64,000 nt of DNA from Terrisporobacter mayombei (GTDB lineage Bacteria; Bacillota; Clostridia; Peptostreptococcales; Peptostreptococcaceae): contig NZ_JAHZMP010000007.1 in NCBI RefSeq assembly GCF_020748465.1, positions 62,001-126,000 on the forward strand, given 5' to 3'. Positions 1-8,554 of this stretch are shown here, piece after piece (position 1 is the stretch's first letter; each line of letters starts with the position of its first letter). The translations under genes and the position numbers were made by a program. Below the pieces are notes generated by a model, which saw nothing but the letters and a program-made list of their open reading frames with translations, ran no database searches and was not told the DNA's origin.

Positions 1-2
1 CA

Positions 3-1187
3 AGTTTTACCATAGTAAAAAAACTAAGAAAATCAGGTTTTAGCACAGTTACAAAATTAATTCAATCTATATATGATGAAAAAGCAGGAGTAATGATGAC
101 CATAGCAATGATAATAATTCAATGTACAATTATAGCACTTCAATATATAGCAGGTGGGTCAATATTATCTAGTTTATTACCAGATGTATTTGATTTGAAA
201 ACTGCAACATTCTTTTCTTTCTTAATATTTATGTTAGTAGGATTTGTGGGAGGAATGGGATCTGCAAGCGTAAGTAATATATTAAATATCTCTTTAATTT
301 ATATAGGTATAATAACATCAGCAGTATTAGTTTTATTTAATCAAGGTGGGTGGGAAGCAGCTAAGATTATGGCTGAATCAACACCAAATGTACCGTATAT
401 GAGTTTAACCTCAGGAATGGGGATTCCAGCAATTATATCATGGATGATAGTAATGTGTGGCAATACAAACTCAGTACAAGGAGCTGTACAGATAGGTTTA
501 ACATCTAAAGATGATAAAAGTGCAGTAAATGGTTTTAGAATAGGAGCACTTTTAATGATACCAATAGGGTTTATATGTGCCATGCTTGGTATAGCATCTA
601 AAGCATTAATTCCTAATGTGGCAGCAGCTAAGGCTCTTCCAATGATAATAATGAGTCTACCGCCAGTTATGGCAGGACTTACATTATCAGGATTATGGGC
701 TGCAGATATGTCAACAGCATGTTCTATGTTAATAGGATGCTCTACTACAGTTAGTCATGATGTATTTTTTAGAACTAAAGCAGGAAATAAATTTAAAGAT
801 AAATCATTTATGATAAATAAAATAATAATATTAGTAGTTGGAATTTTAACTTATATATTATCATCACAACTTGGTACTATATTAAGTGCAATGAAAGTAT
901 GCTTATCTATGGCGATAGGAACTTCCATAATAGTAGTGGCAGGTCTTTGGTGTCCTAAGTTTTCAAGTAAAAATGCAGGTTTTTTTACCATATTATCTTC
1001 AGTATTCGCTGTAGTAGCATGGCTAGAATTCTCAGAACTTCATGATATGTTCAAAGATATAGGATACTGGATGATAGTAGTTAGTGGAATTACTTTTGTA
1101 GTAATAAGTTTATTGGAAAAAAATAAAGTAATTGCAAGTGATGAAGAAAATAAAATAGATAACTTAAATTTAGCAAGACATAAATAG
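3..1187 (+). CDS. Sodium:solute symporter family protein (5' end outside window)
   Basis: The reading frame is open from the window edge, so only the C-terminal 394 residues are present. The first in-frame ATG pair (position 93) lies in the middle of the protein, because coding-quality sequence with no stop precedes it. The product is very hydrophobic, with about nine membrane segments separated by short loops. The tract with KAGNKFKDKSF between helices, and the Gly/Ser-rich helices, fit the SSS (SLC5-like) family, which imports small metabolites with Na+ at the cytoplasmic membrane. The substrate cannot be read from the sequence. A T-box leader and a LarA-type racemase follow, so an organic or amino acid substrate is possible; that is inference. 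No terminator is visible between its stop and the T-box. Confidence 0.75.
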   Translation, partial: SFTIVKKLRKSGFSTVTKLIQSIYDEKAGVMMTIAMIIIQCTIIALQYIAGGSILSSLLPDVFDLKTATFFSFLIFMLVGFVGGMGSASVSNILNISLIYIGIITSAVLVLFNQGGWEAAKIMAESTPNVPYMSLTSGMGIPAIISWMIVMCGNTNSVQGAVQIGLTSKDDKSAVNGFRIGALLMIPIGFICAMLGIASKALIPNVAAAKALPMIIMSLPPVMAGLTLSGLWAADMSTACSMLIGCSTTVSHDVFFRTKAGNKFKDKSFMINKIIILVVGILTYILSSQLGTILSAMKVCLSMAIGTSIIVVAGLWCPKFSSKNAGFFTILSSVFAVVAWLEFSELHDMFKDIGYWMIVVSGITFVVISLLEKNKVIASDEENKIDNLNLARHK

Positions 1188-1203
1188 ATAAATAAAATTC
1201 AAA

Positions 1204-1367
1204 AAATGTGTTGATAAAGGTGAAGGACATAGCTTGGTAGGATGTGACGTGATAACACACGTAGGGTATTCCAAGGATACTTATTAAGATAAGCAATGTG
1301 AGTTGTTTATAAACTAAGGTGGTAGCGCGAGAAAAGCTCTCGTCCTTTTGAGGACGAGAGCTTTTTT
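1204..1367 (+). promoter_or_regulatory. T-box riboswitch leader upstream of the larA-like gene
   Basis: The diagnostic T-box core AAGGTGGTAGCGCG lies at about 1316-1329. A strong terminator follows: arms 1336-1345 and 1352-1361 are perfect complements, then a T run. A Stem I-like fold is visible: CTTGG at 1233-1237 pairs CCAAG at 1271-1275, and TTGATAA at 1210-1216 pairs TTATTAA at 1281-1287. GATAC (1276-1280) is left on the 3' side of the interior loop, where a specifier codon would sit. The UGGU in the T-box expects a tRNA with discriminator A, which argues against Asp (GAU) and leaves Tyr (UAC) or Ile (AUA). The specifier is not firmly assigned. Uncharged tRNA would favour antitermination and expression of the gene at 1468. 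Confidence 0.9.
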
Positions 1368-1467
1368 ATTGTTCTTACAATAAAAAGGTAAAGTAATCTA
1401 AAAAATAAACTACAGAATATTCTGTTACTAATATAATGCACAAAATACAAATATTTGGAGGTAAAAT

Positions 1468-2745
1468 ATGAATACAGTAGAAATGAAATATGGAAAAGAA
1501 AAAATAAGCATTAATTTAGAAGGAGCAAAATCAGTAAGTATTTTAAATGAAAGACCTATGGATGAAATAAAAGATTTAAAAAAAGCTTTTAAAAAAGGAA
1601 TAACTACAGAAGTTATAAACTCAAAACCTTTAAATGAAATTATAAATGAAGATGACAAAGTAACCATAGTGATTAGCGACTTAACGCGATTTTGGCAAAG
1701 ACAAGATTTAATATGTGAGCAATTAGTAAATTATTTAATAGGAGAATTAAAAGTCAAGCATGAAAATATCGTAGTAGTTGTGGCCCTTGGAAGTCATAGA
1801 AAGCAAAGTGAAGAAGAACTTTGTAAACTAGCTTCAAAATCAGTTTATGATAAAGTTAAAATTGTAAATCATGACTGTGATGCAGATGATTTAGTAAATG
1901 TTGGAACTACTCCTTCAGGTACTGAAGTTTATGTGAATCCTTTAGTTGTAGGAAGAAAAGTAATAATGATAACAGGCACAGTTCATCATATAATGGCAGG
2001 ATTTGGTGGAGGAAGAAAAAGTATAATACCTGGTGTTGCTGGAAGACAAACAATAAGACAAAATCATATTCAAAGTTTAAGTAAAACAGAAAAAAGATCA
2101 GATCCATTAGTTGGAGCTAGACTTTTAACTCATAATCCAATAAACGAAGATATGAATGAAGCTGCAAAATTTATAGATGTAGCTTTTGGAATAAATATAG
2201 TTGTAAATTCATCATCTAAGCATAGTAAATTAATATGTGGTGATTTCCATGATGCATGGTTAAAAAGCTGTAAATATGTGGATGATGCATATGGATTGCG
2301 TATAAAAAAAGAAGCAGATATAGTAATAGCTAGTTGTGGAGGATATCCAAAGGATATTAACTTATATCAGTCAACAAAATCCTTATTTAACGCCACTAGA
2401 GCTGTAAAAAAAGGAGGCGCATTAATTTTACTAGCTGAATGTAGTGAAGGTGGAGGAGCACCGGATTTCTTTAACTGGATTGATCCATTAAAAAGAGGAG
2501 TTTTAGATGAAGAACTTAGAGCAAGCTTTACAATAGGAGGGTATATATTCTATGCAGCTTGCGAATCCATATCAAAATGCAATGTTTATATGCTAAGTTC
2601 TATAGATCCAGATATGGTAAAAGACATGAAAATAACAGCTTCAAGTAATATTGAAGACTTATTAAACAAAATTAATTGCAAAAATAAAGATATATATGTA
2701 ATTCCATATGGAGGAAATGTAGTTCCTTTATTGGAGGAAGATTAA
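1468..2745 (+). CDS. larA: LarA-family nickel-pincer 2-hydroxyacid racemase
   Basis: This 425-residue protein matches the usual LarA length (about 424). Residues known from the Lactobacillus plantarum enzyme can be found at nearly the same positions: D71/R74 in DLTR, His110, His173/174 in GTVHHIMAG, Lys184 in GGGRKSIIPG (covalent cofactor site) and His200. LarA uses a nickel-pincer nucleotide to racemise lactate, and homologues act on other 2-hydroxyacids. The cofactor genes larB, larC and larE are not in this window. The start is set by a GGAGG sequence just upstream of the ATG. It lies directly behind a T-box leader, an unusual control element for a lactate racemase. The true substrate may therefore be an amino-acid-derived hydroxyacid (inference). 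Confidence 0.85.
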   Translation: MNTVEMKYGKEKISINLEGAKSVSILNERPMDEIKDLKKAFKKGITTEVINSKPLNEIINEDDKVTIVISDLTRFWQRQDLICEQLVNYLIGELKVKHENIVVVVALGSHRKQSEEELCKLASKSVYDKVKIVNHDCDADDLVNVGTTPSGTEVYVNPLVVGRKVIMITGTVHHIMAGFGGGRKSIIPGVAGRQTIRQNHIQSLSKTEKRSDPLVGARLLTHNPINEDMNEAAKFIDVAFGINIVVNSSSKHSKLICGDFHDAWLKSCKYVDDAYGLRIKKEADIVIASCGGYPKDINLYQSTKSLFNATRAVKKGGALILLAECSEGGGAPDFFNWIDPLKRGVLDEELRASFTIGGYIFYAACESISKCNVYMLSSIDPDMVKDMKITASSNIEDLLNKINCKNKDIYVIPYGGNVVPLLEED

Positions 2746-2880
2746 ATAAATTAAGAGGAATATACTATGAATATATCGTTAATTATTGACCTAATAAACA
2801 ATTAAATAAAGAATAATTAGATATAGTTAATAAAGTAGTAACTATGTAAATATAAATAATGTTAAAAATTAATTTAAATT

Positions 2881-2907
2881 AAAAGATGGCATTTGCCATC
2901 TTTTGAT
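2881..2907 (+). terminator. Rho-independent terminator after larA-like gene
   Basis: AAAAGATGGCA and TGCCATCTTTT form an 11-bp hairpin with a two-base loop, the right arm ending in the T run. It lies about 135 bases after the larA-like stop. The stretch between stop and hairpin holds no convincing gene. Confidence 0.75.
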
Positions 2908-3019
2908 TGTATTTATAATAGATAAAAATTATATGAAAAAAAATAATGATAAAATAACTAGTTAAGGGTAGATTTTTATTAAAATGTTAGCTACAATTGA
3001 TATGTAGTTAAATATTTAG

Positions 3020-3092
3020 GGCTCATTAGCTTAGTTGGTAGAGCACCTGACTCTTAATCAGGGGGTCCTGGGTTCGAGTCCCAGATGGGTCA
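3020..3092 (+). tRNA. tRNA-Lys (anticodon CUU)
   Basis: A complete cloverleaf can be drawn. The acceptor arm GGCTCAT pairs with ATGGGTC with two G-U pairs. The D-arm sequence is TTAGTTGGTAGAGC, the anticodon stem CCTGA/TCAGG has loop CTCTTAA (anticodon CTT), and the T-arm carries GGTTCGAGTCC. The discriminator base is A at 3092. The CCA end is not encoded, since CTT follows. It is a single tRNA gene with its own terminator just downstream. No integrated element or att-like repeat was seen beside it. Confidence 0.96.
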
Positions 3093-3099
3093 CTTTGAA

Positions 3100-3131
3100 A
3101 TCTCATTGATATAATGTCAGTGGGATTTTTT
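3100..3131 (+). terminator. Terminator of tRNA-Lys
   Basis: ATCTCATTGA at 3100-3109 pairs with TCAGTGGGAT at 3117-3126, ten pairs including three G-U, followed by a T run. It starts eight bases after the tRNA 3' end. Confidence 0.8.
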
Positions 3132-3203
3132 ATTGAGAATTATTGTATTGATGAATTATAAAAAAAGAAGGTATAATTAAACTTAATAAAAGGGGTATAA
3201 CTA

Positions 3204-3512
3204 GTGATTATAAGATTAAATTACACTGATAGAAGTTTTTCTTACATATATTCACCAGACAAGTTAATTATAAAAAAGAAAGATTTAGTTCAAACGTTTA
3301 ATAAGTGGTGGAATGATAATCTGGTTGGTTTAGTAGCTGGATAATTTGATTAAAAGACAAGTAAAAAGATTTATCATGGTAAAGAGTAACCATTGCTTTA
3401 TTGGATAAATGAGTATTGTTTGGTTAATGAATATGGAGAAAGAGCTTACTTAATGGAAACCTCAAGAAATGAATTAAAAAAATATGATTTAACAATAAGA
3501 GAATTAGATTAG
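3204..3512 (+). pseudogene. Decayed small gene, three in-frame stops
   Basis: A GTG start at 3204 preceded by AAGGGG opens a frame that reads sensibly for 46 codons (ending WWNDNLVGLVAG). The frame then meets TAA at 3342, TAA at 3351 and TAA at 3387. After the last stop the same frame continues as plausible coding sequence (WINEYCLVNEYGERAYLMET) to a normal stop at 3510. All pieces share one frame, so the damage is point mutations and not shifts. The original product would be about 102 residues. I do not recognise the family. Confidence 0.6.
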
Positions 3513-3554
3513 ACAATAGAAGTTTAAATTTAACAAAACAACAAGGATGGAAAC

Positions 3555-4229
3555 ATGATTTCAATAATAATTCCAATTTATAATGAAGAAAAAAATATAA
3601 TAAAACTTCAAGATAATTTAGCTAAATTAAAAGGAAATTTTGAAGTTATATTTTGTGATGGAGGAAGTACTGATAAAACGAAGGATTTAATAGATAGTAT
3701 TTTTACTGTGATTAATTGCCATAAGGGAAGAGCAAATCAGATGAATTATGGAAGCAAAGTTTCAAATGGTAATGTACTATTTTTCCTTCACTGCGACAGT
3801 GAGATTGAAGCTGATGTAATTATTAAAATTCAAGATGAAATAAATAAAGGTAATAAATTAGGTTGTTTAAAATTAAAATTTGATAATGACATAATATGGA
3901 TGAAAATTTGTGGTTATATGTCTAACTTAAGAGTTAAACTAAGAAAAATAGCATTTGGAGATCAAGGAATATTTATAACAAAAGAACTATTTGAAGAAAT
4001 TGGTGGAATGCCTAATTTACCTATAATGGAAGACTTAGAATTTTCTTTAAGGCTAAAAAGAAAGAAGTGTTATTTTAAACAAATAGATAGCCAAATAACA
4101 ACTTCAGCTAGAAGATTTTTGGACAAAGGTATATTTAAAACTATGACTCAAATGCAAAAACTACAACTTCAATATTTGTGTGGAAGAGATATAAATGAAA
4201 TTAACAAAGAATATAGAGACATTAGGTGA
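3555..4229 (+). CDS. TIGR04283-type family 2 glycosyltransferase
   Basis: This 224-residue GT-A fold protein starts with the GT2 motif SIIIPIYNEEKNI and has a DGGSTD donor-site motif near residue 38. It also has the subgroup signatures GRANQMNYG, FLHCDSE (DxD-like, about 76-82), FGDQGIF and MEDLEFSLRLKR. These match the family NCBI calls TIGR04283, often labelled arsenosugar-associated. It probably transfers a sugar from a nucleotide donor to an unknown acceptor in the cytoplasm. It is the first gene of a tight group, with the next gene starting four bases after its stop. No arsenosugar radical-SAM gene is nearby, so that label should not be taken as function. Confidence 0.85.
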   Translation: MISIIIPIYNEEKNIIKLQDNLAKLKGNFEVIFCDGGSTDKTKDLIDSIFTVINCHKGRANQMNYGSKVSNGNVLFFLHCDSEIEADVIIKIQDEINKGNKLGCLKLKFDNDIIWMKICGYMSNLRVKLRKIAFGDQGIFITKELFEEIGGMPNLPIMEDLEFSLRLKRKKCYFKQIDSQITTSARRFLDKGIFKTMTQMQKLQLQYLCGRDINEINKEYRDIR

Positions 4230-4233
4230 TTAA

Positions 4234-4926
4234 ATGAGAGAGGCAATTATTATTTTTACAAGAGTTCCCATACCAGGGAAGACAAAAACAAGGCTACAGA
4301 GTTTTCTTACAAAAGATCAGTGTGCAGAGATTCACAAAAACTTTTTAAAAGATATTAAATACACTTGTGAAAAATTGAAAAGAGGTATTTTTATATTCTA
4401 TACACCTGAAGATAAGAACAATGTGATGAAAAGTATATTTGGACATAAGTTTAAGTATAAAATACAAGAAGGAAATGACTTAGGAGAAAAGATGTATAAT
4501 GCTATAGAGTATGTTTTAGGGAAAAAATATAACTCGTGTATATTAATAGGAAGTGATATACCTTTTTTAAAAGAAGATGATTTAAAAAAGGCTTTTAAAA
4601 TTTTGAGAAAAAAGGATATTGTTTTAGGACCAACAGTGGATAAGGGATATTATTTAGTAGGGATGAAAAATCCTACTAAAGCAGTATTTGAAAATGTGCA
4701 ATATGGTTATGGAAATGTATTAGATGATACTATAGCATCAATAAAAAATTCAAATTTAACTTATGATTTAACTAATAAAAATGTTGATATAGATGAGAAA
4801 GAAGATGTAGTTTACTTTTACAATGAAATAAAAAAAGAAAATGTAAGTAAAGATATGCACACATCAAAATATATTATTAAGGTTATTGAGGAGTATGAAA
4901 GAGAATGTTTACGATTAACGGTTTAG
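4234..4926 (+). CDS. TIGR04282-type (DUF2064) GT-A/nucleotidyltransferase-fold protein
   Basis: The 230-residue protein has the N-terminal signature FTRVPIPGKTKTRL (about residues 8-21) that resembles nucleotidyltransferase phosphate-binding loops. GSDIPFL follows near residue 109, with GPTVDKGYYLVG after it. This is the TIGR04282/DUF2064 family, which usually sits beside TIGR04283 as it does here. The fold is related to CofC and other nucleotidyltransferases, so it may either make an activated precursor or transfer a sugar. The typical DGGYY motif is changed to DKGYY. Its 3' end overlaps the next gene by 22 bases, which suggests coupled translation. Confidence 0.82.
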   Translation: MREAIIIFTRVPIPGKTKTRLQSFLTKDQCAEIHKNFLKDIKYTCEKLKRGIFIFYTPEDKNNVMKSIFGHKFKYKIQEGNDLGEKMYNAIEYVLGKKYNSCILIGSDIPFLKEDDLKKAFKILRKKDIVLGPTVDKGYYLVGMKNPTKAVFENVQYGYGNVLDDTIASIKNSNLTYDLTNKNVDIDEKEDVVYFYNEIKKENVSKDMHTSKYIIKVIEEYERECLRLTV

Positions 4927-5921
4927 AAGAGTATGTAAAAAGACAAGAATTTTTAGAAGAATTAAACATTCCTAAAGAACATAAAATTGATTTTCAGTTA
5001 TTGGCACAAGGTGAATATAATATAAATTACTTATTCACTCATCCAGTAACAAAAGATAATTTAATTCTTAGGGTAAATACAGCCAGTCAAATGGACTTAA
5101 GCGATCAAATTGAATATGAGTACAAATCATTATTACAACTAAAAGAAAGTAAAAGAACGCCAATACCAATATATGTGGATGGAAGAAAGAAACACCTTGA
5201 TTATGGTGTTTTAGTTATGAATTTTTTACAAGGAGTTCCTTTAGATTATAGAAAAGATTTGTATATAGCGGCCAATTGTTTAGGAGATATTCATAGTGTA
5301 GTATTAGAAGAAAATTTACATTTATTATGTCCTAAAAACCCATTACAATCAATAATTGATGAATGCGAAACTATGATACAAACTTATTATGATAGTCATT
5401 TAGGAGATGAAGAAAAGAAAAAACAAATAAAAAGAATGTTAAATTTAGGGCAAGAAATGATAAAAAGTACAGGAGAGTACAAGGGACGAAGATGTATTAT
5501 TAATACGGAGTTAAATTCAAGCAATTTCTTAATAAATGGAGAAAACAATAATAACTATATAATAGATTGGGAAAAACCAATATTAGGAGAGCCGGCACAA
5601 GATTTAGGTCATTTTCTAGCACCAACAACTACATTCTGGAAAACAGATGTTATTTTATCACAAGATGAAATTGAAAAATTTACTGAAGAATATATAAAAG
5701 TTGTTGGAGATAGATTTAATACAAATGACATAGAAGATAGATTAAGGCTATATCTTCCTATAACATGTTTGAGAGGAATTACTTGGTGTGCTATGGCTTG
5801 GGTTCAATATAAAGATTCTAATAAATTAATAAGAAATGAGTTTACAGCTAAGAAGTTAGATGATTATTTATCAAAAGAATTCTTAGATATGATAGAAAAT
5901 AGATATTTTAAGAAGTGTTAA
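4905..5921 (+). CDS. Aminoglycoside/choline kinase-fold phosphotransferase, altered catalytic loop
   Basis: This 338-residue protein has the APH/choline-kinase layout. The N-lobe includes GEYNINYLF, the catalytic loop is at about residues 199-206, and a metal-binding IIDWEKP at about 221-227 is followed by GEPAQDLGHFL. The catalytic loop reads NTELNSSN where the family consensus is HxDxxxxN, so the usual His is Asn and the catalytic Asp is Glu. It could still be active on a small alcohol or amine substrate, or it could be a binding protein. GAGGAG lies 11 bases before the chosen ATG, inside the preceding gene. The setting beside two transferases suggests it phosphorylates a precursor for them (inference). 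Confidence 0.75.
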   Translation: MFTINGLEEYVKRQEFLEELNIPKEHKIDFQLLAQGEYNINYLFTHPVTKDNLILRVNTASQMDLSDQIEYEYKSLLQLKESKRTPIPIYVDGRKKHLDYGVLVMNFLQGVPLDYRKDLYIAANCLGDIHSVVLEENLHLLCPKNPLQSIIDECETMIQTYYDSHLGDEEKKKQIKRMLNLGQEMIKSTGEYKGRRCIINTELNSSNFLINGENNNNYIIDWEKPILGEPAQDLGHFLAPTTTFWKTDVILSQDEIEKFTEEYIKVVGDRFNTNDIEDRLRLYLPITCLRGITWCAMAWVQYKDSNKLIRNEFTAKKLDDYLSKEFLDMIENRYFKKC

Positions 5922-6045
5922 ATATATACTTATAGAAAAAATCTATACAAGTTAACTTATATAGAAAAATACTATTAGAATTAAAAATACAGCCATGATA
6001 AAATAAATTTACGAAATTATATGAAATTTAGGGAGAGGAGAGGTC

Positions 6046-6768
6046 ATGGAAGAAGTAAAAAGTAGAAAGAATAATGTCTATGTAAAATTAGCAATTATGA
6101 GTTTAATAATAATTAGTATAGGAAGCTACTTTGTAATTCCAAGTGTAAAAACAACTTTTGATAATATAGTTTTCATGTTCAAAAGTGGTGATTTTACAGT
6201 AGTTGGAGAATTTATTAAATCTTATGGACCTTATGCTATGGCAATATCTTTTATGTTAATGATATTACAGTCTATAGCAGCTCCATTACCTGCTTTTCTT
6301 ATTACATTTGCCAATGCAAACTTATTTGGATGGTGGCAAGGTGCAATATTATCATGGACTAGTGCCATGGCAGGAGCAGTAGTTTGCTTCTTTATTGCGA
6401 GAATTTTAGGTCGTGACATTGCTGTAAAGATGACAAGTAGAAAAGGTATAGAGCAAGTAGATCAGTTTTTTACTAAGTATGGTAAACAAAGTATATTAAT
6501 AGCTAGACTTCTGCCATTTATGTCTTTTGATCTTATAAGTTATGCAGCAGGATTAACAGGTATGGGCTTTATGGGGTTTTTTATAGCAACAGGAATTGGT
6601 CAATTACCAGCTACAATAGTTTACTCTTATGTAGGAGGAATGTTAACTGGTGGAGCTAAATTACTTGTTACAGGTCTATTGATTTTATTTGCTTTAACAA
6701 CGTTAATATTTTTAATGAAGCAGGTTTATAATGATAGGCAAAAAAAGAAATTATTTAATGAAAAATAA
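6046..6768 (+). CDS. TVP38/TMEM64 (DedA/SNARE-associated) membrane protein, first copy
   Basis: The 240-residue protein has an N-terminal anchor at about residues 13-32, then a VTT-domain core. The core carries a Pro-rich re-entrant segment (QSIAAPLPAFLITFANANLFG), a Gly/Ala helix, an amphipathic segment and the conserved IARLLPFMSFDLISYAAGL motif. This is the COG0398 family, which includes E. coli YdjX and YdjZ, proteins of uncertain transport role. A good ribosome site (GGGAGAGGAGAGG) precedes the ATG. It is followed by a second member of the same family, as in the E. coli ydjX/ydjZ pair. Confidence 0.85.
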   Translation: MEEVKSRKNNVYVKLAIMSLIIISIGSYFVIPSVKTTFDNIVFMFKSGDFTVVGEFIKSYGPYAMAISFMLMILQSIAAPLPAFLITFANANLFGWWQGAILSWTSAMAGAVVCFFIARILGRDIAVKMTSRKGIEQVDQFFTKYGKQSILIARLLPFMSFDLISYAAGLTGMGFMGFFIATGIGQLPATIVYSYVGGMLTGGAKLLVTGLLILFALTTLIFLMKQVYNDRQKKKLFNEK

Positions 6769-6782
6769 ACAATTGTATTAAC

Positions 6783-6824
6783 TATCTCAAGGAGATTTAC
6801 AAATTTACCTTGAGATATTATTTT
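6783..6824 (+). terminator. Intercistronic hairpin between the two TVP38 genes
   Basis: TATCTCAAGG (6783-6792) and CCTTGAGATA (6808-6817) are perfect 10-base inverted repeats with a 15-base loop, followed by a T-rich stretch. It may be a partial terminator or an RNA-processing site that sets different expression for the downstream genes. Confidence 0.5.
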
Positions 6825-6846
6825 GTAATTATAGAAGGATGAAAAA

Positions 6847-7548
6847 ATGAAGAAAAAGAATGTTTTAAAAGTAAGTATTTTTGGAGTTATAATTTTAGCT
6901 ATAATTATTTTAAATAATCATTATGGATGGTCTGATTATATTAGTGATGCTAAAAATTTAGATTATATAAAGCAAATGGTGAAGGATAATATATTACTTG
7001 CCATAAGTATTTATATAATTTTAACAATTGTAGGGTGTGTTGTACTTGCCATTCCAGGAGTAACTTTTGCAGTTTTTGCAGGAATTTTATTTGGACCAGT
7101 TCTAGGTATATTTGCTTGCTTAATTGCTACAACTTTAGGTGCATCTATGGCATTTATAGTAGGTAGATTTTTCCTAAAAGATATGATAAAACCTATGCTT
7201 GAAAAAAATAAAACATTGAAGAAGCTTCTTTTTAGTGATAATGATAAAAGTGATTTAATAATCCTAATGATTACTAGAATGGTTCCTATATTTCCATATA
7301 ACTTGCAAAACTTTGCCTATGGAATAACAGATATAGGATTTTGGAAATATACAATCTATACATTTATTTTTATGTTTCCAGGAGTATCATTTTTTACTAT
7401 AGGTTCTGCAGGATTTACAGCAGGTAATAACAAATGGAGATATTTTATAATAGCAGGAGTATTAGCTATAATTGTAACACTTGCAGGAATACTTATTCAA
7501 AGAAAATATCTAGGAAATAGTAAAGAGGTAATAGAAAATGAAGAATAA
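6847..7548 (+). CDS. TVP38/TMEM64 (DedA/SNARE-associated) membrane protein, second copy
   Basis: This 233-residue paralogue of the preceding protein has an N-terminal membrane segment (residues 6-23), then LAIPGVTFAVFAGILFGPVLG, GASMAFIVGRFF and the conserved ITRMVPIFPYNLQNFAYGIT motif. Two more helices follow, and a basic tail. The two copies are clearly diverged from each other, as YdjX and YdjZ are, so they may form a hetero-oligomer (inference). The last 11 bases overlap the start of the Fe-S protein gene, which points to co-translation. Confidence 0.85.
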   Translation: MKKKNVLKVSIFGVIILAIIILNNHYGWSDYISDAKNLDYIKQMVKDNILLAISIYIILTIVGCVVLAIPGVTFAVFAGILFGPVLGIFACLIATTLGASMAFIVGRFFLKDMIKPMLEKNKTLKKLLFSDNDKSDLIILMITRMVPIFPYNLQNFAYGITDIGFWKYTIYTFIFMFPGVSFFTIGSAGFTAGNNKWRYFIIAGVLAIIVTLAGILIQRKYLGNSKEVIENEE

Positions 7549-8515
7549 AGCACAAAACTGTATTCATTGTAACTTATGTACTAAAAATTGTGATTTTCTA
7601 AAAAAATATAATATGGACCTGGAAGGCTTTTCAAAAATAGAAGATTTAGCTTATCATTGCTTCCTTTGTGGGAAGTGCAAAGCCGTTTGTCCTAAAGATA
7701 TTGATGGAAAAGAAATTGCTTTAAGTATGAGAAAAGAAAAGGTTAAAAATAACAGTAATGTTATAATGGATAAGGATTATAATATGCTTTTAAAAGAAAA
7801 AAATCCTTATATTTTTGCCAACTATAAAAATTCAAATAAAAAATCAGTATTATTTCCAGGATGCAATTTTGTATCATTATTCCCAAAAACAGGAAAAGTA
7901 TTAATAGATCAACTTAAAAAGTATGATATTGGAGTTATTTTTGATTGCTGCCAAAAACCGATAGAAGAATTAGGCTTAGAAGATGATGCAAATAAAAACT
8001 TACAATCCTTAAGAAATAAAATAAAAGAAGAGAGTATTGAAGAAATTATAGTAGTGTGTCCAAATTGTTATTATTTTTTAAATGAGAAGTTAGATATAAA
8101 GATAATAACTATTTATGAAAAATTAAAAGAACTTAATTTAGGGCAAAGTATAAAGGAAGAAACTCTTCCTATTTACTATCCTTGTCCAGACAGAGAAGAA
8201 AAATTATTTTTTAATACTATAAAACCTTTTTTAGAAGGAAAAATAGAAAATTCATTTAAAGATACTCAGTGTTGTGGATTGGGAGGATGCGCTAGCTCTA
8301 AAGAAAGTGAAATATCAACGAAATTTGCAAAATCAGTATCCTTAGCAGGAGAGGATAGGTTATTTACTTATTGTGCTTCCTGTGTTGGAAACTTTAAAAG
8401 AAAGGGATTTTCAAATTCTTATCATATACTTCCATTAGTGTTAAATGTGAAAGAAGAAGTACCTTTAGGCATGAAATCTTTGATTAATAGGGCTATGTTT
8501 AAATTTAGAAAATAA
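7538..8515 (+). CDS. HdrD/GlpC-like Fe-S protein with two [4Fe-4S] motifs and CCG-type domains
   Basis: The 325-residue soluble protein begins with two ferredoxin-type clusters, CIHCNLCTKNC (about residues 8-18) and CFLCGKCKAVC (about 41-51). These are followed by cysteine-rich CCG-like repeats, including FPGCNF, CCQKP, CPNCYYF, CCGLGGC and CASC. This is the architecture of HdrB/HdrD, GlpC and related electron-transfer subunits. No flavoprotein partner is adjacent. The E. coli counterpart cluster also has a ferredoxin-like gene (ydjY) between two TVP38 genes, although that protein is much smaller. It may carry out a redox step on the imported or exported compound (inference). Confidence 0.75.
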   Translation: MKNKAQNCIHCNLCTKNCDFLKKYNMDLEGFSKIEDLAYHCFLCGKCKAVCPKDIDGKEIALSMRKEKVKNNSNVIMDKDYNMLLKEKNPYIFANYKNSNKKSVLFPGCNFVSLFPKTGKVLIDQLKKYDIGVIFDCCQKPIEELGLEDDANKNLQSLRNKIKEESIEEIIVVCPNCYYFLNEKLDIKIITIYEKLKELNLGQSIKEETLPIYYPCPDREEKLFFNTIKPFLEGKIENSFKDTQCCGLGGCASSKESEISTKFAKSVSLAGEDRLFTYCASCVGNFKRKGFSNSYHILPLVLNVKEEVPLGMKSLINRAMFKFRK

Positions 8516-8554
8516 AAAATATATTATTTAATTATAAGATAAAGGAGTGAGGGT

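Noticed and set aside
2767-2805. Tiny frame with a ribosome-like AAGAGGA after the larA-like gene (12 residues)
   Set aside because: Too short, no conserved features, and lies in AT-rich 3' sequence before a terminator.
3020-3092. tRNA-Lys as an integration site of a mobile element
   Set aside because: No integrase, no duplicated tRNA 3' end and no phage or plasmid genes within the window.
3555-4926. Reading the two transferases as arsenosugar biosynthesis
   Set aside because: The label comes from other genomes; no arsenosugar radical-SAM, ArsM or arsenic regulator gene is in this window.
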